Positions 60,386 to 64,000 of a DNA stretch of 64,000 bases are shown here, piece after piece; position 1 is the first letter of the stretch, and every line of letters starts with the position of its first letter. Source of the DNA: Serripes groenlandicus. Lineage: Eukaryota > Mollusca > Bivalvia > Cardiida > Cardiidae. The stretch spans positions 14,002,973 to 14,066,972 of the forward strand of contig JASEVX010000003.1 of the NCBI GenBank assembly GCA_031761405.1, in the 5' to 3' direction. The notes beneath the pieces were generated by a model that worked only from the letters and a program-made list of their open reading frames with translations, had not been told where the DNA came from and searched no databases. The translations under genes and the position numbers were made by a program.

Positions 60386-60487
60386 AAAACATCCTCACTT
60401 TGGGCAATTTCTCCTGTTGCCACAATGTTTGCTAAAGTCGTCAGCGGCAGATGCACCAGAATGGGTCTGCATGTGGGAAAAGGGTAA
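60386..60487 (-). mobile_element. TTAA MITE left half (copy 2)
   Basis: Counterpart of 53596-53697, identical. Confidence 0.6.
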
Positions 60488-60749
60488 AAAGATATGGATT
60501 ATACTGTCATGGTAGTAAGCAGACATGGCCTTTGGGACTGGGAATTCAGGTCTGGAGTGGTGGATGGTCGACCTTGACCTTAGCAAATTATACCTCCTAA
60601 AGGGACATTTCCATTTTGTGATTCAACTTGGAAATGAAGCTTCCATTAATATAATTATATTCGTCACTGATATTAACAGAGATTTTTCTAGCAATTTTGG
60701 GTTCTTATTGACTCACTGTAATAGGATCATATAAATATAAATTGGCATG

Positions 60750-61227
60750 ACACTAATTATACATAGGGGGTATATAGGAGTCACTGTGTTGGTCTGTCTG
60801 TCTGTCTGTCGGTCGGTCGGAAGCCATATTTTGACCGGCCTATTTCTTACAAACCACTGGGTTACAATTGCATGTTATTTGACAGAGTTATGGCCCTTTT
60901 ACTTATTAAGTTATGGTGTAGGTCAATGTGCTGTTTAGGGGGTATTTTAGACCCGGCCGGGTAGCTCACTTGGTAGCGTATCTGACTTGTGATCTGTAGG
61001 TCACGGGTTCGATACCCGGTTGAGGCGAACATTCTTTCGAGCAATTTTTCCCATTGCCTCTCACCTCTGATTTATGTGAGAAAGTAGTCAGTGGCTTCGA
61101 AAGAATGTTGTGCAAGTACTGGTGTGGGAAAGCCAGGAAAACATGGGTAGGTGCACTGACCGCCGTGATATGACCAAAGCTGTTGAAAGCGGCGTTAAAC
61201 TCCAAACAAACAAATTAGGGGGTATTT
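60750..61227 (-). mobile_element. Helentron-like element hosting a SINE (copy 2)
   Basis: Counterpart of 53960-54437 with the same SINE breakpoints. Confidence 0.5.
60948..61214 (+). mobile_element. tRNA-derived SINE, second family (copy 2)
   Basis: Identical to 54158-54424, including the TTAGGGGGTATTT duplication. Confidence 0.92.
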
Positions 61228-61655
61228 ATCATCTTCAGTGATAGTTATAGTTGGGCTTTAGTTCTAGTTTTCGTCAAATGCTGCATCTTAGACTAAATTT
61301 ATTGTAAACTGACTGTAAAGGCTCTGATGAGACTGCGGATGCACAAGCTAGTCTGAGTTTTCAATATACACAGTTGCATTAGGCCGTCACATTCCTAGAC
61401 TTGGCATACAATGTATTTGTAAAGTTATAAAGGTAATGGCTATTCAAGAACCTGTAGAAAACGTTTTCTACAAGTACCAAAAAGATGATTATTTTAAATT
61501 GTATATCTTAAAAGTATGACAAATCTTGATCAGAATTGACAACCAAAGCAACTATGAGGTCTAAAATGAAAGGAAGGATAATGATTTGAAATATATGAAA
61601 CCATTAATATAAGCCAAGACTAGAACAAATTATAAGGCAAGTCTTATAGGGTGCC

Positions 61656-61885
61656 TTAACCCTTTCCCTCATATAGACGCTTTCTGACGCCTCTGCAGCA
61701 GACGGCTTTTTGAAAACATAGTGACAAAAGAAGAAATTGCACAAAACGTGCAATTTCTCCTTTTGCCACAATGTTTTCCACTTTTAGTCATTAGGTTATC
61801 CATTCAATTATGGAGATTTTCTATGTTTTGACAAAATACGTTTAAAGTCGTCTGCTGCAGAATTGCCGTATGAGGGAAAGGGTTA
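61656..61885 (+). mobile_element. TTAA MITE, full length (copy 2)
   Basis: Counterpart of 54866-55095, identical as far as read. Confidence 0.92.
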
Positions 61886-62080
61886 AATTGTACCAATAAT
61901 GGCCATTCTGACCGTAAAGTAAAATAACGGAGAAATTCCTACATACTTAGGTGTGCAATTTACAGCTTATGTTGTCTAGGGATTCTCAGGGTTGTCGTAA
62001 AAACTGGTCAGAAAATAATTACCCTTGCAGAAGGTAGTCATTATATGGACTTCTCTTTTATATCGTAATGATACTGAATT

Positions 62081-62289
62081 AATAACCATTTCCCGTATGC
62101 AGACGCTTTCTGCTGCCTTTGAAGCCAACGACTTCTGAAATCGCTGTGGCAAAAGGAGAAAGTGCTCATTATGAGCAAATTTACCTTTTGCCACAATATT
62201 GTCATCACTTTTCATTAGTTATCTCATATTTCTTCCTAGATATATTCAAAGTTGTCTGCTGCAGATTTCATGATGTGGGAAAGGGTTAA
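62081..62289 (+). mobile_element. TTAA MITE, diverged (copy 2)
   Basis: Counterpart of 55291-55499. Confidence 0.8.
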
Positions 62290-62472
62290 CAGTCAAGTAA
62301 TTGTAGAACTACAAATGACAAAAACATTTTTGGAAAAGTAGTCATTCATTTTACTATTAGAAAATATTGTCTTGAAGAGTATACATTTGTTTCATTGTAT
62401 TTAAAAATATTAATTTGTAAAGCAGACAATTCTGGTATTATATAAGAAAATAATGTCGTCATAATATCAAGT

Positions 62473-62688
62473 GTTAACCCTTTCCCACATACAATAAATC
62501 TGCACATAGTTTGTCAAAACATAGAAAATCAACATAATTGAATGGATAACCTAAGACAAAAAGTAGAAAACATTGTGGCAAAAGGAGAAATTGCTCGTTT
62601 TGAGCAATTTCTTCTTTTGTCAATATGTTTTCTAAAAGCGGTCTGCTGCAGAGGCTTCAGAAAGCGTCTATATGAGGGAAAGGGTTAA
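62473..62688 (-). mobile_element. TTAA MITE, full length (copy 2)
   Basis: TTAACCCTTTCCCACATACA to GAGGGAAAGGGTTAA with a clean core GCTCGTTTTGAGC, unlike copy 1. Confidence 0.9.
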
Positions 62689-62837
62689 AAGAAGTAATTT
62701 CAGCCAAGCGGACATATATCATGAAAACAAGGAATTTTTGGCATGGCATTAACCTTTTTCCACATTTTTTTAACAACAAGGGCAGTGAGATTGAAGCCTC
62801 TGGCATGTCCATTCATTCTTTCTAAGGAGTTACAAAA

Positions 62838-63030
62838 TACCTTGTGGCTTGTGTTATTTGTCTTCTACCAATTGGCTGAATAGTCTTATGTTGGAAAGTA
62901 GCCAGTTAGGTGGGAAGAATGTTGTGTACAGGTGTGAGAAAGCCAGGTAAAACATGTTTGGTGAACTAGCCGCCGTGATATAACTAAAATGCCATTGGCA
63001 ACATTGTTCCACAACTCAAATAAAAACAAT
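62838..63030 (+). mobile_element. Old SINE body (copy 2)
   Basis: Counterpart of 56060-56265. Confidence 0.65.
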
Positions 63031-63099
63031 ATGAATATTATCTATATTTTTTCTTAGAATTATTTCAATGTCCACTGCCAAAAATTTGATCTCTGCAGA

Positions 63100-63490
63100 A
63101 GACTAATTTGAAGACACCTGGGCAAAAATATAGTAAATCTCTATAAATGGATGTATAATTATTGTGACAAAAGGAGAAATTGTTTATTATAATCTATTTC
63201 TGCTATTGACACAAAGATTTCAAAAATGTGTCTGCATGTCGACGGGTCAATGGTATTATGTGGGACGGGTCAATGGCATGGTGAAGGTCTAATGAAAGGG
63301 CGGCTGTCTTTGTCAGTCAGTGATAACCCGGACAGGCCTGTCACCTTTCGATCCATATTAACTCTTTCCAATATGCAGATACATTCTGATGCCTATACAG
63401 TAGACATTTTGAAATTATTGTGTCAAAAAAGATGAAATTGAGCAATTTCTCCATTTGCCACAATGATTTAAAGTCTATTCAATAATTATA
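63100..63490. mobile_element. Two decayed TTAA MITEs (copy 2)
   Basis: Counterparts of 56320-56730, including the doubled GACGGGTCAATGG. Confidence 0.5.
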
Positions 63491-63529
63491 CATAATGTTA
63501 CATGTAGGATGATAGTTTCTGTATCCAAG

Positions 63530-64000
63530 TGCTCAAGGTGAATAATTGTGATCACCCTTTGTCCGGCGTGCATAGTCCATCAACATTGTCTCCTCTTTAA
63601 TTAGTGGGTCAATTCCGATGTTATTTCACAGAAAGCATCCTGATGTTTTGTCTGCTATGGCTATAGGGAAAACATTAAAAATCTTTTTCTCCAAAAGTAG
63701 TTGGCAGCTTTCCAAATCATTTTGTAAAACTATTCCTTGTGTTACCTTCTCTGACTCCTTCAAGCCATATTGACTGATCGAAAAACATGGTCGCCAGAAG
63801 GCGGTCTGTTTTGCATTTTATGGTTAAAGTAAAATCTTTAAAATTTTCTCCCCCTAAAGTATCTTACTGTTTTCCAAATTATTTTGTTGAAATGATCCTA
63901 TAGTGACCCTCTATAAGATTCCTTCAGGCCACGTTGATCAGTTGAAAAACACGGCAATCAGGGGCCTCATGCAAGCTGTCTGCCTTAGTGATAATTTTAA
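63530..64000 (-). mobile_element. AGCTCACC-type Helentron-like element, cut by window end
   Basis: Counterpart of 56757-57238. Confidence 0.6.

Larger units (their letters stand above)
59845..64000. repeat. Direct duplication, copy 2
   Basis: Begins AAAACCCAGAGGTGTATTTG like 53051 and follows the same order to the end of the window. Cleaner than copy 1 in most MITE sequences. Confidence 0.95.

Overview
The window is animal genomic DNA, most likely from a heterodont bivalve mollusc (Dreissena, Mercenaria or a relative). This is inferred from three things: introns packed with tRNA-derived SINEs ending in a GCCGTGATATGACT...GGCGTTAAAC body, Helentron/'pearl'-type elements carrying (GTCC)n tracts and ~160-bp tandem modules, and hundreds of TTAA-flanked palindromic MITE ends. 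Nothing bacterial, viral or plasmid-like is present. Two runs of exactly 200 Ns (7848-8047, 59645-59844) are assembly gaps.

Genes. The only host gene I can support is a split gene on the + strand. Its best exons are at 23192-23302, 34206-34289 and 38057-38146. All three start and end in phase 0, have GT/AG borders and encode charged coiled-coil protein. Likely upstream exons are at 938-1037, 1311-1443, 10646-10735 and 20943-21033. If these belong together, the gene spans at least 37 kb, more than 98 percent of it repeat-filled intron. I do not recognise the protein. The only other real coding region is a PIF/Harbinger transposase (50232-51470, minus) inside a 1,675-bp element with perfect 47-bp terminal inverted repeats and a TTA target duplication. 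Its third catalytic acidic residue has been lost by internal deletion.

Layout. 0-5 kb: MITEs, two candidate exons, a Helentron-like element with 160-bp repeats, and a SINE inserted in a MITE. 6.2-9.95 kb: a C-rich minisatellite grown inside a SINE. 10-15 kb: candidate exon and two AGCTCACC-type Helentron-like elements. 15.3-17.1 kb: an ACAAGAG...CTAA element and a MITE-in-MITE. 17.8-19.9 kb: a 2-kb foldback element. 20-28 kb: MITEs, two exons, hairpin elements, SINEs. 28-37.3 kb: nested and head-to-tail Helentron-like elements plus an exon. 37.6-46.5 kb: last supported exon, dense MITEs, two short tandem arrays. 47-49.2 kb: a 37-bp satellite seeded on a MITE end and a ~41-bp array. 49.6-52.1 kb: Helentron-like element hosting the Harbinger element. 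53.05-57.24 kb and 59.85-64.0 kb: two near-identical direct copies of a ~4.2-kb segment flanking a gap, probably an assembly or haplotype duplication.

The dominant element is one TTAA-targeting MITE family (about 80 full or partial copies, 160-240 bp), piggyBac-like by target site and CCC terminus. It acts as landing site for SINEs and for itself, and as seed for satellite arrays. Long open frames in the minisatellite and poly-G regions are artefacts of stop-free repeats.
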